DNA of 26,537 nt from JAZGER01 sp036480335 (GTDB lineage Bacteria > Pseudomonadota > Gammaproteobacteria > DSM-19610), in assembly GCA_036480335.1 (NCBI GenBank), contig JAZGGH010000061.1:1-26537 (forward strand), read 5' to 3'. Below the pieces are notes generated by a model. It searched no databases, had not been told where the DNA came from, and saw only the letters and a list, made by a program, of their open reading frames with translations. Shown piece by piece: positions 15,425-23,673 of this stretch. The position numbers and the translations under genes were made by a program. Each line of letters opens with the position of its first letter. Positions within the stretch are counted from its first letter, which is position 1.

Positions 15425-16786
15425 ATGGGATTTCAGCAATTATTGTCTACAATTCTGGGCAGAAAATGGTTGATATTGATTGTCACCCTGATATCGGTGG
15501 GGACGGCAATTTTTTCCAATCGTTATGTTGAAGAGGCCTATACTGCTACTTCTACTCTGGTGATTGATTTTGAAAATCAGGCTGCAGATGATTCAGAATC
15601 CATGCTTCCAGCGATGTTACAGTCTAACTACCTGAATACTCAGGTTGGTATCCTTGAAAGTCGTCATGTGGCTCTGAAGGTTGTTGACTCCCTGCAGTTG
15701 TCTGACAAGGAAACATGGATAAAACGTTTTCAACTGGCAACGAATGGCAAGGGTTCCATTCGTGAATGGATTGCGGATACGGTCTTGAAGTCTGTCGCTG
15801 TACAGTCTCGTAGCAGTAACCGGCTTGTCAATATTTCTTATAAGTCAGGTGATGCGGAATATGCTGCTCTGATGGCAAATGAGTTTGCTGAAGCTTATAC
15901 CATTACCAATCTCGAACTGACCATTGATCCTGCAAAACGCAATGCTGACTGGGTTGATGAACAGGTTGCTGATTTGCGTGAAGAACTTGAAGTCGCGCAG
16001 AAAAAATTGACAGTGTATCAACAGGAAAAAGGCATTATTGCAACGGATGAGAGACTCGATTTCGAAAACCAGCAACTCAATGATATTACGAAGAAACTGG
16101 TATCAGCGCAGACCGAAGCTGAAGAAGCAAAAAGCCGATTACAGCAGCTTGATAAGGTGGCAAAACGAGGTGCATATGAAAGTTTGCCTGACGTTATTGC
16201 CAACGCTTATATTCAACAGTTGAAAACCGAGCTGAATCTGAAAGAGACTACGCTGGCAGATATCTCTACGACTCACGGCAGCCGTCATCCAACTTTCCTG
16301 CGCTTGCAGGAAGAAGTTGGCAAGCTCAGGTCCAGGGTTCGCTCAGAGGTTCGCAAGGTTGTCGCCGGTTTAAAAGGTCGGCTGGAGCTGGCAGTTTCAC
16401 AGCAAGATGCGTTGACCAAGGCTCAGCAAGAGCAGAAAGACAAGCTCCTTTCCTTTAAGAAAGAACGCGGCAGTCTTGTCCCTCTGATGCGCGAAGTCAG
16501 GAATGCCCAACAGAATTATGATGAAGCTTTGAATCGTTTTCAACAGTTCTCCATGCGTAGCAGTGTCAGTCAGACGAATGTCACTGTCCTGAATCCTGCG
16601 GTTACACCGATTCGTGCAGATGGCCCTAAGTCATTCCAGAAGTTACTCCTGGCAACGGTATTGGGGCTCTTTACAGGCATTGCATTGGCTCTGTTATTTG
16701 AGCTTAAAAATAGAAAAATCAGAAATGAAGATGATTTGCAGGATGCTTCCGGAGTAACAGTACTTGGTGTACTGGAAAAAAGTTAA
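15425..16786 (+). CDS. epsF: Polysaccharide chain-length determinant, EpsF/Wzz type
   Basis: Inner-membrane co-polymerase of 453 residues. Membrane helices lie near both ends, WLILIVTLISVGTAIF at about 15-30 and FQKLLLATVLGLFTGIALALLFEL near 400-425, around a long periplasmic coiled-coil region (about 170-370) rich in Glu, Gln and Lys. The opening, with YTATSTLVIDFEN followed by MLPAMLQSNYLNTQVGILES, is like the EpsF family of exosortase-associated EPS clusters. TNVTVLNPAVTP near the second helix is the usual Wzz-end pattern. TTGGAGTTAAACA just upstream of the ATG gives a ribosome binding site. It lies 26 bp after the export-protein gene and 44 bp before the kinase-like gene. Confidence 0.88.
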   Translation: MGFQQLLSTILGRKWLILIVTLISVGTAIFSNRYVEEAYTATSTLVIDFENQAADDSESMLPAMLQSNYLNTQVGILESRHVALKVVDSLQLSDKETWIKRFQLATNGKGSIREWIADTVLKSVAVQSRSSNRLVNISYKSGDAEYAALMANEFAEAYTITNLELTIDPAKRNADWVDEQVADLREELEVAQKKLTVYQQEKGIIATDERLDFENQQLNDITKKLVSAQTEAEEAKSRLQQLDKVAKRGAYESLPDVIANAYIQQLKTELNLKETTLADISTTHGSRHPTFLRLQEEVGKLRSRVRSEVRKVVAGLKGRLELAVSQQDALTKAQQEQKDKLLSFKKERGSLVPLMREVRNAQQNYDEALNRFQQFSMRSSVSQTNVTVLNPAVTPIRADGPKSFQKLLLATVLGLFTGIALALLFELKNRKIRNEDDLQDASGVTVLGVLEKS

Positions 16787-16830
16787 AACCGGCCGCTATT
16801 ATAAGTATTCATAATTAGAGACAAGGAATC

Positions 16831-17712
16831 ATGGTGACTGTAGAAAGTCCTGTAGCAGACCAACAGCAATTGATCGTGCACTCTCAGGAAAGTCTGGGGG
16901 AGATATTACTAGATGCAGGTGTCATTACATCGGTTGATTTGACTAAAATTCTGGAGACGCAGAAAAAAACCAGCAAGCGGTTTGGTGAAGTTGCTATTCA
17001 GCTTGGGCTTGTGCGTCAGAATGAATTGCAGAATGCGCTTTCAAGGCAGGTGGGGTACCCCTGTATTATATCAGATCAGCAAGGGTATCCTTCTGATCTT
17101 GTGACTGCCTATAAGCCTTTCAGCGAGCAGTCAGAAATATTCAGGACAATCAGAACCCAGTTATTGCTCAATCATGATGAAATGGAATCTCGGCCTCTGG
17201 CTATTCTCAGTCCTTCTCGAAGTGAAGGGCGTTCCTATGTAACAGCCAATTTGGCAGTTGTATTGGCCCAGCTTGGTAAACGAACATTGGTGATTGATGC
17301 AAATCTTCGTGCTCCTCGTCAACACAATATATTTCAGTCAACTATGACCACGGGGTTATCACAAACCCTGTTATCACAGGATGAAGAATTCCCAATTCAT
17401 CAGGCAAGTTTTTTACCTACATTGTTTGTTGTTCCGGCAGGCGATATTCCACCTAATCCGCAGGAACTGGTAAGCCAGCAAAAATTCAAGGTGCTTTTAG
17501 ATGCTGCTGCCAAATATTTTTCTTATGTTCTCATTGATACACCTTCAGCAAATGATTATTCGGATGCTGAAATTATTGCTTCCCAGGCGGGTATGGCATT
17601 GATTGTTTCGTCAAAGGGAACAACTCCGATTAAAGCGGTTGCGGCGCTAGCAAAACGCTTGAATCAGAGAAAAACAGATGTTGTGGGCTGTATACTGAAT
17701 GCAGCTATCTGA
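16831..17712 (+). CDS. epsG: EpsG-type chain-length regulator / CpsD-like P-loop protein
   Basis: Cytosolic partner of the chain-length protein, 293 residues. Residues 20-75 resemble the small N-terminal domain seen in GspE-type proteins (SLGEILLDAGVITSVDL...FGEVAIQLGLV). Residues 97-293 are a BY-kinase/MinD-like domain: SEIFRTIRTQLLL, a P-loop-like SPSRSEGRSYVTANLAV (127-143), Walker A' LVIDANLR (153-160) and Walker B VLIDTPS (233-239). The P-loop has Arg where canonical Walker A has Lys, and A' has Asn for the second Asp. There is no tyrosine-rich C-terminal tail, so autophosphorylation as in Wzc/CapB is doubtful. As I recall, related EpsG proteins also have GRS at this site. AAGGA precedes the ATG. 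Confidence 0.85.
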   Translation: MVTVESPVADQQQLIVHSQESLGEILLDAGVITSVDLTKILETQKKTSKRFGEVAIQLGLVRQNELQNALSRQVGYPCIISDQQGYPSDLVTAYKPFSEQSEIFRTIRTQLLLNHDEMESRPLAILSPSRSEGRSYVTANLAVVLAQLGKRTLVIDANLRAPRQHNIFQSTMTTGLSQTLLSQDEEFPIHQASFLPTLFVVPAGDIPPNPQELVSQQKFKVLLDAAAKYFSYVLIDTPSANDYSDAEIIASQAGMALIVSSKGTTPIKAVAALAKRLNQRKTDVVGCILNAAI

Positions 17713-17788
17713 GCCCATCTGATTAAAAAATTTCCTACCTATCTAAAATCAAGTAAGCTTTGCAGCTTCTAACTGGAGCTTAAACCTC

Positions 17789-19009
17789 ATGAACAGAAAT
17801 CCTGTCTTATTGTTTGCCTTTCTGACGATAGGAATACTCAGTTTTCCATCACAGTCCGCTCTGTATAGCCCTTATGTGGTTGCCGACTATATTTATGACG
17901 ATAACCTGTTTCGCACCACCAATGATAATGAATCGGAAGCGATTACCGGTGATGATGATGTTTCGGAGAGTATTTATCATTTCGGTGCGGGCGTTGAGGG
18001 TGAGCTGAATTTAAGTCGGCAGTCGTTAAGCTACGATGCGCTGATTTACAAAAATATTTACGATAATTTCTCCAGGCTGGACCATAATGGCGGGCAATTC
18101 CGGCTGCAGGCAGATTATGAAATCGGCAAGCTGATTCTTGGGCAGGTAAAATACCGTTTTACTCGCGTTCTGTCAGACTTTGAGCAGTATCAGGTATTCA
18201 AGAAAAGTATGAAATCCATTCATACTGTCAGTCTTGATGGCGAATACAGGTTAACAACCCGGTTAAATGCGATTGCAGGGGTGGATTTCAGTGCTGTTGA
18301 TTTCACTGGCCGCAATACCGGAAGCGTGAATAAGGTTAACCGTCAGGAAACGGGCTACGCTCTGGGTGTTAAATACAATACTCGACTAGATAATACGATT
18401 GGTGCCAGGCTCAGGGTGGGTAACACACGTTTCCCTGATCGAAATGTTTTTTTGGATGATCCGGATGAAGTGGATAATGAATACGCTGAGCAGAGTGCTG
18501 AGTTGTTTGTGGATTGGGATGTATCAGTGCACAGTAATCTGAGTGGTAATATTGGTTATATGGATCGTGAGCAAGAACATTTTTCATCGGGTGATTTTGA
18601 TGGGCTTGTCGGCTCTGTTCGTTACCTGTGGCAGCCAAGATCAAAAATCCGGTTTGATCTCAGAGCGCATAGAAAATTGAGTTCTCTGGAAGGTGAGGCA
18701 TTGAATTACGCATTGACTGAGGGATACTCAATCAGGCCTATCTGGGACCTCACCAGTAAAGTTCGTCTGTATGTTCAGTACGAACATGACAAACAGGATT
18801 TCCGTGGTGTGAGCGATCTTGATGTGGGCATTGAGTCATCCACTCGCAAGAATACAACTGACCTGTATAGTCTGGGTGTGATGTATGAACCGCGCCGGCA
18901 TATTGCCATAGAAATGGCATACAGGAACGGTGAGCGAGATTCTTCTGATGACCAGCGGGATTTTGATTATAGTCGGTTTTTCGTAAGTGCAAAATATAAC
19001 TTTAAGTAA
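17789..19009 (+). CDS. epsL: EpsL-like outer-membrane beta-barrel protein
   Basis: Predicted outer-membrane protein of 406 residues. A signal peptide (MNRNPVLLFAFLTIGILSFPSQSA) is followed by YSPYVVADYIYDDNLFR, the usual opening of EpsL-type barrels of exopolysaccharide clusters. The rest is a series of amphipathic beta strands alternating with polar turns (for example RLNAIAGVDFSAVDF, NLSGNIGYMDRE, KVRLYVQYEHDKQDF), ending in SRFFVSAKYNFK, similar to a barrel-closing strand. It follows the EpsG-like gene after 76 bp and ends the cluster. It probably helps the polymer leave the cell; this is inferred from family and context. An unrelated porin-like barrel cannot be excluded by eye. CTGGAGCTT lies upstream of the ATG as a weak ribosome binding site. 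Confidence 0.8.
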   Translation: MNRNPVLLFAFLTIGILSFPSQSALYSPYVVADYIYDDNLFRTTNDNESEAITGDDDVSESIYHFGAGVEGELNLSRQSLSYDALIYKNIYDNFSRLDHNGGQFRLQADYEIGKLILGQVKYRFTRVLSDFEQYQVFKKSMKSIHTVSLDGEYRLTTRLNAIAGVDFSAVDFTGRNTGSVNKVNRQETGYALGVKYNTRLDNTIGARLRVGNTRFPDRNVFLDDPDEVDNEYAEQSAELFVDWDVSVHSNLSGNIGYMDREQEHFSSGDFDGLVGSVRYLWQPRSKIRFDLRAHRKLSSLEGEALNYALTEGYSIRPIWDLTSKVRLYVQYEHDKQDFRGVSDLDVGIESSTRKNTTDLYSLGVMYEPRRHIAIEMAYRNGERDSSDDQRDFDYSRFFVSAKYNFK

Positions 19010-19054
19010 ATCAGTGGCTTGAAATAGCTTCTTAATGTTTGTTCTTGTGTGAAT

Positions 19055-19141
19055 TGGTGCCGAGGGCGAGAATCGAACTCGCACTCCCGTAAAGGAACCG
19101 GATTTTGAATCCGGCGCGTCTACCAGTTCCGCCACCCCGGC
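19055..19141 (-). tRNA. tRNA-Leu (anticodon CAA)
   Basis: Complete class II tRNA of 87 nt with encoded CCA. The acceptor stem GCCGGGG pairs with CCTCGGC (one G-T), and the discriminator base is A. The anticodon arm CCGGA-TTCAAAA-TCCGG shows anticodon CAA, reading UUG. A long variable arm (GTTCCTTTACGGGAGT) and the T-arm GAGTTCGATTCTC follow. It is transcribed from a promoter at 19174-19201. The end faces the end of the eps cluster, with no clear terminator between them. Confidence 0.96.
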
Positions 19142-19173
19142 AAATGAAGGCGTCCCCTGATCAGGGTGCCGCA

Positions 19174-19201
19174 AGTATAAGGATTCCTGCATCCGGTGCA
19201 A
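19174..19201 (-). promoter_or_regulatory. tRNA-Leu promoter
   Basis: On the minus strand TTGCAC (19196-19201) and TATACT (19174-19179) are 16 bp apart, upstream of the tRNA. Just after the expected start lies a 12-bp perfect palindrome, CCCTGATCAGGG at 19155-19166, inside the 5' leader that would be removed during maturation. Confidence 0.65.
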
Positions 19202-19210
19202 GCTGTTACG

Positions 19211-19255
19211 ACCCGAATTCGCATATAGAAAGTGTTTCTATATGCGGATTCGGGT
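19211..19255. repeat. Near-perfect 21-bp inverted repeat upstream of queA
   Basis: The arms 19211-19231 and 19235-19255 are complementary over 21 bp with a single G-T wobble, around a 3-nt loop GTG. The sequence starts ACCCGAATTCGC and ends GATTCGGGT. It ends 13 bp before the queA ATG. No T-run follows on either strand, so it is not a classical intrinsic terminator. It could be an mRNA leader hairpin, a short palindromic repeat element or a transcription-factor site. Confidence 0.9.
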
Positions 19256-19268
19256 AGTATTTCGCGCC

Positions 19269-20294
19269 ATGAAACTCAGTGATTTTGATTACCCGTTGCC
19301 GCAAAGGCTGATCGCCCATTATCCCGCTAAACCCAGAAGCCAGAGTCGTTTGTTAATTCCGGGAACGGATAGTTACCAGAATTTACAGATGCTGGATTTT
19401 CCAGATTTGCTGCGTACAGATGATCTGCTGGTCTTTAATGATACGCGAGTGATCCCGGCTCGCCTGTATGGGCGTAAAGAAACTGGAGGCAAGATCGAGG
19501 TTCTAATCGAACGAATTTTACCTCAACAACAGATTCTGGCCCATGTGCGCAGCAGTAAAAGTCCGGCTTCCGGGATGCAATTGTTGTTGGCGGATGGTGC
19601 GATTTCGGTCAGGGTGGTGTCTCGTCAGGAGGATTTGTTTGTGCTTGAGGTGGAAAACAGTGAATCTATTCTTGATTTGCTGGAGCGGCATGGCCATGTG
19701 CCACTGCCGCCATATATCTCACGCGAGGATGAAACGCAGGATGTCAGCGACTATCAGACCCTTTATGCAAAGCACCCTGGCGCGGTTGCTGCGCCAACGG
19801 CGGGTTTGCATTTTGATGCTGATCTGCTTGCCGCCATTGAGCAAAAAGGCATCAGAAAGGCTTTTGTTACGCTGCATGTGGGTGCGGGCACTTTTCAGTC
19901 TGTCAGAACAGAAAACCTTAGCGAACATGTGATGCATGCTGAGCATATCAGAGTGGAAGAATCTGTCTGTGAGGCAATTCGACAGACACGCGAGAGAGGT
20001 GGTCGGGTGATAGCCATTGGTACTACGGTGGTGCGTAGCCTGGAAACAGCCGCTGCCAGCGGTGTGCTGGCTCCCTGGGAGGGGGACAGCCGGTTATTTA
20101 TTACACCTGGATATGCGTTCCATGCGGTCGATGCCATGCTGACTAATTTTCATTTGCCCCAATCGACTTTGCTGATGCTTGTGGCGGCATTTGCTGGCCA
20201 CGATAGAATGCTGGCTGCTTATCGCTACGCAGTAGCACAGGAATACCGTTTTTTCAGTTATGGCGATGCTATGTTTCTGGAGCCAGCAGTATGA
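19269..20294 (+). CDS. queA: S-adenosylmethionine:tRNA ribosyltransferase-isomerase QueA
   Basis: Cytosolic enzyme that moves the ribose part of S-adenosylmethionine onto preQ1 in tRNA, giving epoxyqueuosine. The 341-residue protein from ATG 19269 opens MKLSDFDYPLPQRLIAHYPAKPRSQSRLL, the expected QueA start; an in-frame ATG at 19242 adds nine residues and lies inside the inverted repeat, so I reject it. Signatures: DDLLVFNDTRVIPARLYG, GRVIAIGTTVVRSLETA, FITPGYAFHAVDAMLTNFHLPQSTLLML and AVAQEYRFFSYGDAM. Its stop overlaps the tgt start (ATGA), so both queuosine genes are co-translated. No strong Shine-Dalgarno is seen before ATG 19269. Confidence 0.97.
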   Translation: MKLSDFDYPLPQRLIAHYPAKPRSQSRLLIPGTDSYQNLQMLDFPDLLRTDDLLVFNDTRVIPARLYGRKETGGKIEVLIERILPQQQILAHVRSSKSPASGMQLLLADGAISVRVVSRQEDLFVLEVENSESILDLLERHGHVPLPPYISREDETQDVSDYQTLYAKHPGAVAAPTAGLHFDADLLAAIEQKGIRKAFVTLHVGAGTFQSVRTENLSEHVMHAEHIRVEESVCEAIRQTRERGGRVIAIGTTVVRSLETAAASGVLAPWEGDSRLFITPGYAFHAVDAMLTNFHLPQSTLLMLVAAFAGHDRMLAAYRYAVAQEYRFFSYGDAMFLEPAV

Positions 20295-21391
20295 AATTTG
20301 AAGTAAACCATGTGACAGGAGCCGCTCGTAGAGGGTGTCTGGAATTTGAACGCGGTACTGTGGAAACGCCTGCATTCATGCCGGTAGGTACCTATGGCAC
20401 CGTGAAGGGGATGCGTCCAGAGGAAGTTTCTGCAAGCGGGGCAGAAATTGTGCTCGGTAATACCTTTCACTTAATGTTGCGCCCAGGTACCAGTATCATC
20501 CGCCAGCATGGCGACCTGCACAATTTTATGCATTGGTCAGGGCCAATATTGACCGATTCGGGCGGGTTTCAGGTTTTTAGTCTGGGCGAATTACGCAAAA
20601 TCACGGAACGGGGGGTTGAGTTTCGTTCACCAGTCAACGGAGACAAAGTTTTTCTGGGGCCGGAAGAATCGATGCAAGTACAACGCGATCTGGGTTCAGA
20701 TATCGTCATGATTTTCGATGAATGTACGCCGTATCCGGCCAGTGAGAAACAGGCAAGAGAATCTATGGAGCTGTCATTGCGTTGGGCAGAGCGCAGTAAA
20801 CAGGCACATGCTGATAATCCGGCAGCACTGTTTGGCATTGTTCAGGGTGGGATGTTTTCGTCATTACGTAAAATCTCGTTGGATGGGCTGACAACCCTGG
20901 GTTTTGATGGCTATGCGATTGGCGGGCTATCCGTCGGAGAAACGCATCAGGAGCGGGAATCCATTCTGGGTGATCTGTTACCGCAGATGCCCGCAGAGAA
21001 GCCTCGCTATCTGATGGGAGTGGGGCGTCCTGAAGATATTGTTGAAGCGGTGCGTTTAGGGGTGGATATGTTCGATTGTGTGATGCCGACCCGCAATGCC
21101 AGAAATAGCTATATTTTTACCCATTACGGCACCTTAAAGTTGCGTAATTCCAGGCATCGTTCAGATCCTGAGCCAATTGATAAAGAGTGTGCCTGTTATA
21201 CCTGCCAACACTACAGCAGAGCCTATCTGCATCACCTGGATAAGTGTGGCGAGATGCTGGGTGCTCATTTAAATACTGTCCATAATCTGCATTATTATCA
21301 GGAATTGATGCAAGGCCTGCGGAAGGCTATTGCTACTGACCAGTTAGATAGCTATATAGAGTCATTTTATCAGCTCAGGCAAGAGGGGTGA
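20291..21391 (+). CDS. tgt: Queuine/preQ1 tRNA-guanine transglycosylase Tgt
   Basis: Exchanges the guanine at position 34 of Asp, Asn, His and Tyr tRNAs for preQ1, the step before QueA. The 366-residue sequence contains all catalytic parts: LTDSGGFQVFSL with Asp89, FGIVQGGMF, GGLSVGE, and the nucleophile region GVDMFDCVMPTRNARN with Asp262. The zinc site is Cys300, Cys302, Cys305 and His331 (ECACYTC...NTVHN). It overlaps queA by 4 bp and leads into yajC after 65-77 bp, the classical order in gammaproteobacteria. Confidence 0.97.
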   Translation: MKFEVNHVTGAARRGCLEFERGTVETPAFMPVGTYGTVKGMRPEEVSASGAEIVLGNTFHLMLRPGTSIIRQHGDLHNFMHWSGPILTDSGGFQVFSLGELRKITERGVEFRSPVNGDKVFLGPEESMQVQRDLGSDIVMIFDECTPYPASEKQARESMELSLRWAERSKQAHADNPAALFGIVQGGMFSSLRKISLDGLTTLGFDGYAIGGLSVGETHQERESILGDLLPQMPAEKPRYLMGVGRPEDIVEAVRLGVDMFDCVMPTRNARNSYIFTHYGTLKLRNSRHRSDPEPIDKECACYTCQHYSRAYLHHLDKCGEMLGAHLNTVHNLHYYQELMQGLRKAIATDQLDSYIESFYQLRQEG

Positions 21392-21411
21392 ACAATCGGT
21401 ATTCGCAGACT

Positions 21412-21440
21412 GTATGAATATGTCATAATAGCGGGATTCT
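21412..21440 (+). promoter_or_regulatory. Possible internal promoter before yajC
   Basis: Between tgt and yajC, TTCGCA and CATAAT are separated by 16 bp, with the -10-like box about 35 bp before the yajC start. Both hexamers are imperfect, so it may only add to read-through from queA-tgt. Confidence 0.3.
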
Positions 21441-21468
21441 TAACACGACAGTTCAGGTGGGTATGGAT

Positions 21469-21795
21469 ATGAGTTTTTTTATCAGTGATGCGATGGCAGC
21501 GGGTGCCCCGTCTGGAGATCCAGGGTTGCTCAGTTTTTTACCGATGATTTTGATTTTTGTTGTCTTTTATTTTCTGCTGATTCGGCCTCAGTCAAAACGG
21601 GCAAAAGAACAGAAACAGATGATTTCCGCACTGGCGAAAGGTGATGAAGTTGTGACCAATGGTGGTTTGCTGGGCAGGATTGTTAATGTGGGCGAAAATT
21701 TTGTTGAACTGAAAGTAGCGGACAATATGGTTGTCAAGGTGCAACGTCATGCTATCGCAACATTGATGCCCAAAGGTACCCTTAAGGAAGCCTGA
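21469..21795 (+). CDS. yajC: Preprotein translocase subunit YajC
   Basis: Small inner-membrane partner of SecD-SecF, 108 residues from ATG 21469. I chose that start because MSFFISDAMA matches the beginning of Escherichia coli YajC and AGGTGG at 21455-21460 is 8 bp upstream; GTG 21457 and ATG 21463 are in frame but less likely. One membrane helix lies at about 20-38 (LLSFLPMILIFVVFYFLLI), followed by RPQSKRAKEQK and the beta domain ALAKGDEVVTNGGLLGRIVNV. It ends 5 bp before secD. Confidence 0.95.
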   Translation: MSFFISDAMAAGAPSGDPGLLSFLPMILIFVVFYFLLIRPQSKRAKEQKQMISALAKGDEVVTNGGLLGRIVNVGENFVELKVADNMVVKVQRHAIATLMPKGTLKEA

Positions 21796-21800
21796 AAATA

Positions 21801-23654
21801 ATGAATCACTATCCAAACTGGAAAAATATACTCATCGCAATGATTGTTGTGGTCGGAATATTGTACGCCCTGCCTAATTTATATGGAGAAGACCCCGCAG
21901 TTCAGGTTTCTCAGGAGAAGGCAGATATTACCGCAGGAACTGCACAGGGCCTTATCGAAACCCGCTTGAAAGATGCCGGGTTAACATTTAAACCTCTGGA
22001 AGCCAGAGATGAACGTTTACTGGTGCGCATGACGAGCTATGAAGACCAGCAAAGAGCAAAACAAATTATCAGGGATACGCTCGGAGACGGATATCATGTT
22101 GCGCTTAACCTGGCGCCGAATACACCGGGCTGGTTAAGAAGTATCAATGCGCTGCCAATGTTTCTGGGTCTTGATTTGCGGGGTGGTGTGCATTTCCAGA
22201 TGGAAGTTGATATGGAGACGGCGCTGGAAAATAGTCTTGAGAGATATCAGGACGATATTCGCACGACGTTACGCAAGAAAAAAATTCGCTACTCGCGCCT
22301 GCGTATTGATGGTGATTCAGTAGAAGTTCGCCTGAAATCGGCGGCTGATCTTGGCGTAGCAGAAGATGTTCTTGGTTCTGCTTTTGCTGTGCTGGATATA
22401 ACCAGCAGTGACAGGGATCGTGAATTCGTATTGAAGGCGAAAATGACGGAAGACGAGGTGCGTGAAGTCAAAGAGTTTGCTATTCAGCAGAATATTACGA
22501 CATTACGTAATCGTGTCAATGAGCTGGGCGTGATGGAGCCGATTATTCAGCGTCAGGGAGAAGACAGGATTGTTGTGCAGCTACCTGGTGTACAGGATAC
22601 AGCTGAAGCCAAGCGGATTTTAGGGGCGACAGCAACATTGGAATATCGTGCTGTAGATACTGAACACGATGTTGCTGAGGCAGTTGCAGGTCGGGTACCG
22701 GCGGGTTCTAGACTGTATCGAGAGCGTGACGGTAAACCGATTTTATTGAAAAAGAAGAAAATTGCTACCGGTGATCAGATCATCAATGCCCGTTCCGGCT
22801 TCGATAATCAGACAGGTGGTCCGCAGGTCTCTGTGACACTGGATGGTCAGGGCGCAAAGAACATGCTGAAGTTTACGAAAAAAAGTGTCGGTAAACCGAT
22901 GGCGGTTGTTTTTATCGAAAACCGTTCAAAAACACAAATGGTTGATGGTCAGGAAAAGATTACCAGTTACAAGGTTGAAGAGGTCATCAGTGTCGCGACC
23001 ATTCGTGGCGTTTTTGGCAAACAGTTCCAGACAACGGGGCTGGATAGTCCGCGAGAAGCGCATAATCTAGCGCTATTGCTGCGTTCAGGTGCGCTGGCGG
23101 CGCCGGTTCGTATTGTTGAAGAAAGAACCGTTGGCCCAAGCCTGGGCAAGGACAATATCGATAAAGGCTTTCGGGCTGTCGTGATTGGTTTCGTCCTGGT
23201 ACTCATTTTTATGGCTATCTATTATAAGGTTTTCGGGCTGGTTGCAGATGTGGCCCTGGCACTGAATCTGATATTGCTGGTGGCTTTATTATCGATGTTG
23301 CAGGCAACACTGACCTTGCCGGGTATTGCCGGTATCGTTTTAACAGTGGGTATGGCGGTTGATGCTAATGTACTTATTTTTGAACGTATCCGGGAAGAAA
23401 TCAGGAATGGAAGCAGTCCCCAGGCGAGTATTCAGGCCGGTTATGAAAAAGCCTTTTCAACCATCATTGATGCCAATATTACTACGTTGATTGCAGCCAT
23501 CGTTCTGTTCAGTTTTGGTACGGGGCCGATTAAGGGTTTTGCGGTAACACTATCACTGGGCATCATAACCTCAATGTTTACGGCCATTCTGGGTACTCGT
23601 GCCGTTATCAATTTACTATACGGCGGCCGCCGACTTGAAAAGCTGGCTATCTGA
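21801..23654 (+). CDS. secD: Protein translocase subunit SecD
   Basis: Inner-membrane RND-type component that uses proton motive force to complete protein export through SecYEG. The 617-residue protein is close to the 615 of Escherichia coli SecD. It has one N-terminal helix, the large periplasmic P1 domain (GLDLRGGVHFQMEVD near 105-120, NRVNELGVMEPIIQRQGEDRIVVQLPG near 235-262), and the transmembrane C-terminal part with GMAVDANVLIFERIREEIRNG, which holds the conserved Asp. Gaps of 5 bp to yajC and 19 bp to secF show one operon. Confidence 0.98.
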   Translation: MNHYPNWKNILIAMIVVVGILYALPNLYGEDPAVQVSQEKADITAGTAQGLIETRLKDAGLTFKPLEARDERLLVRMTSYEDQQRAKQIIRDTLGDGYHVALNLAPNTPGWLRSINALPMFLGLDLRGGVHFQMEVDMETALENSLERYQDDIRTTLRKKKIRYSRLRIDGDSVEVRLKSAADLGVAEDVLGSAFAVLDITSSDRDREFVLKAKMTEDEVREVKEFAIQQNITTLRNRVNELGVMEPIIQRQGEDRIVVQLPGVQDTAEAKRILGATATLEYRAVDTEHDVAEAVAGRVPAGSRLYRERDGKPILLKKKKIATGDQIINARSGFDNQTGGPQVSVTLDGQGAKNMLKFTKKSVGKPMAVVFIENRSKTQMVDGQEKITSYKVEEVISVATIRGVFGKQFQTTGLDSPREAHNLALLLRSGALAAPVRIVEERTVGPSLGKDNIDKGFRAVVIGFVLVLIFMAIYYKVFGLVADVALALNLILLVALLSMLQATLTLPGIAGIVLTVGMAVDANVLIFERIREEIRNGSSPQASIQAGYEKAFSTIIDANITTLIAAIVLFSFGTGPIKGFAVTLSLGIITSMFTAILGTRAVINLLYGGRRLEKLAI

Positions 23655-23673
23655 GCCGGTTTAAGGAAGAAAT

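Noticed and set aside
19211..19255. Inverted repeat as rho-independent terminator or preQ1 riboswitch
   Set aside because: No U-tract on either strand, and a simple hairpin does not have the preQ1 pseudoknot pattern; reported only as an unexplained repeat.
19242..19268. Longer QueA start
   Set aside because: The start lies inside the inverted repeat and adds nine residues not found at QueA N-termini; MKLSDFDY at 19269 fits the family.
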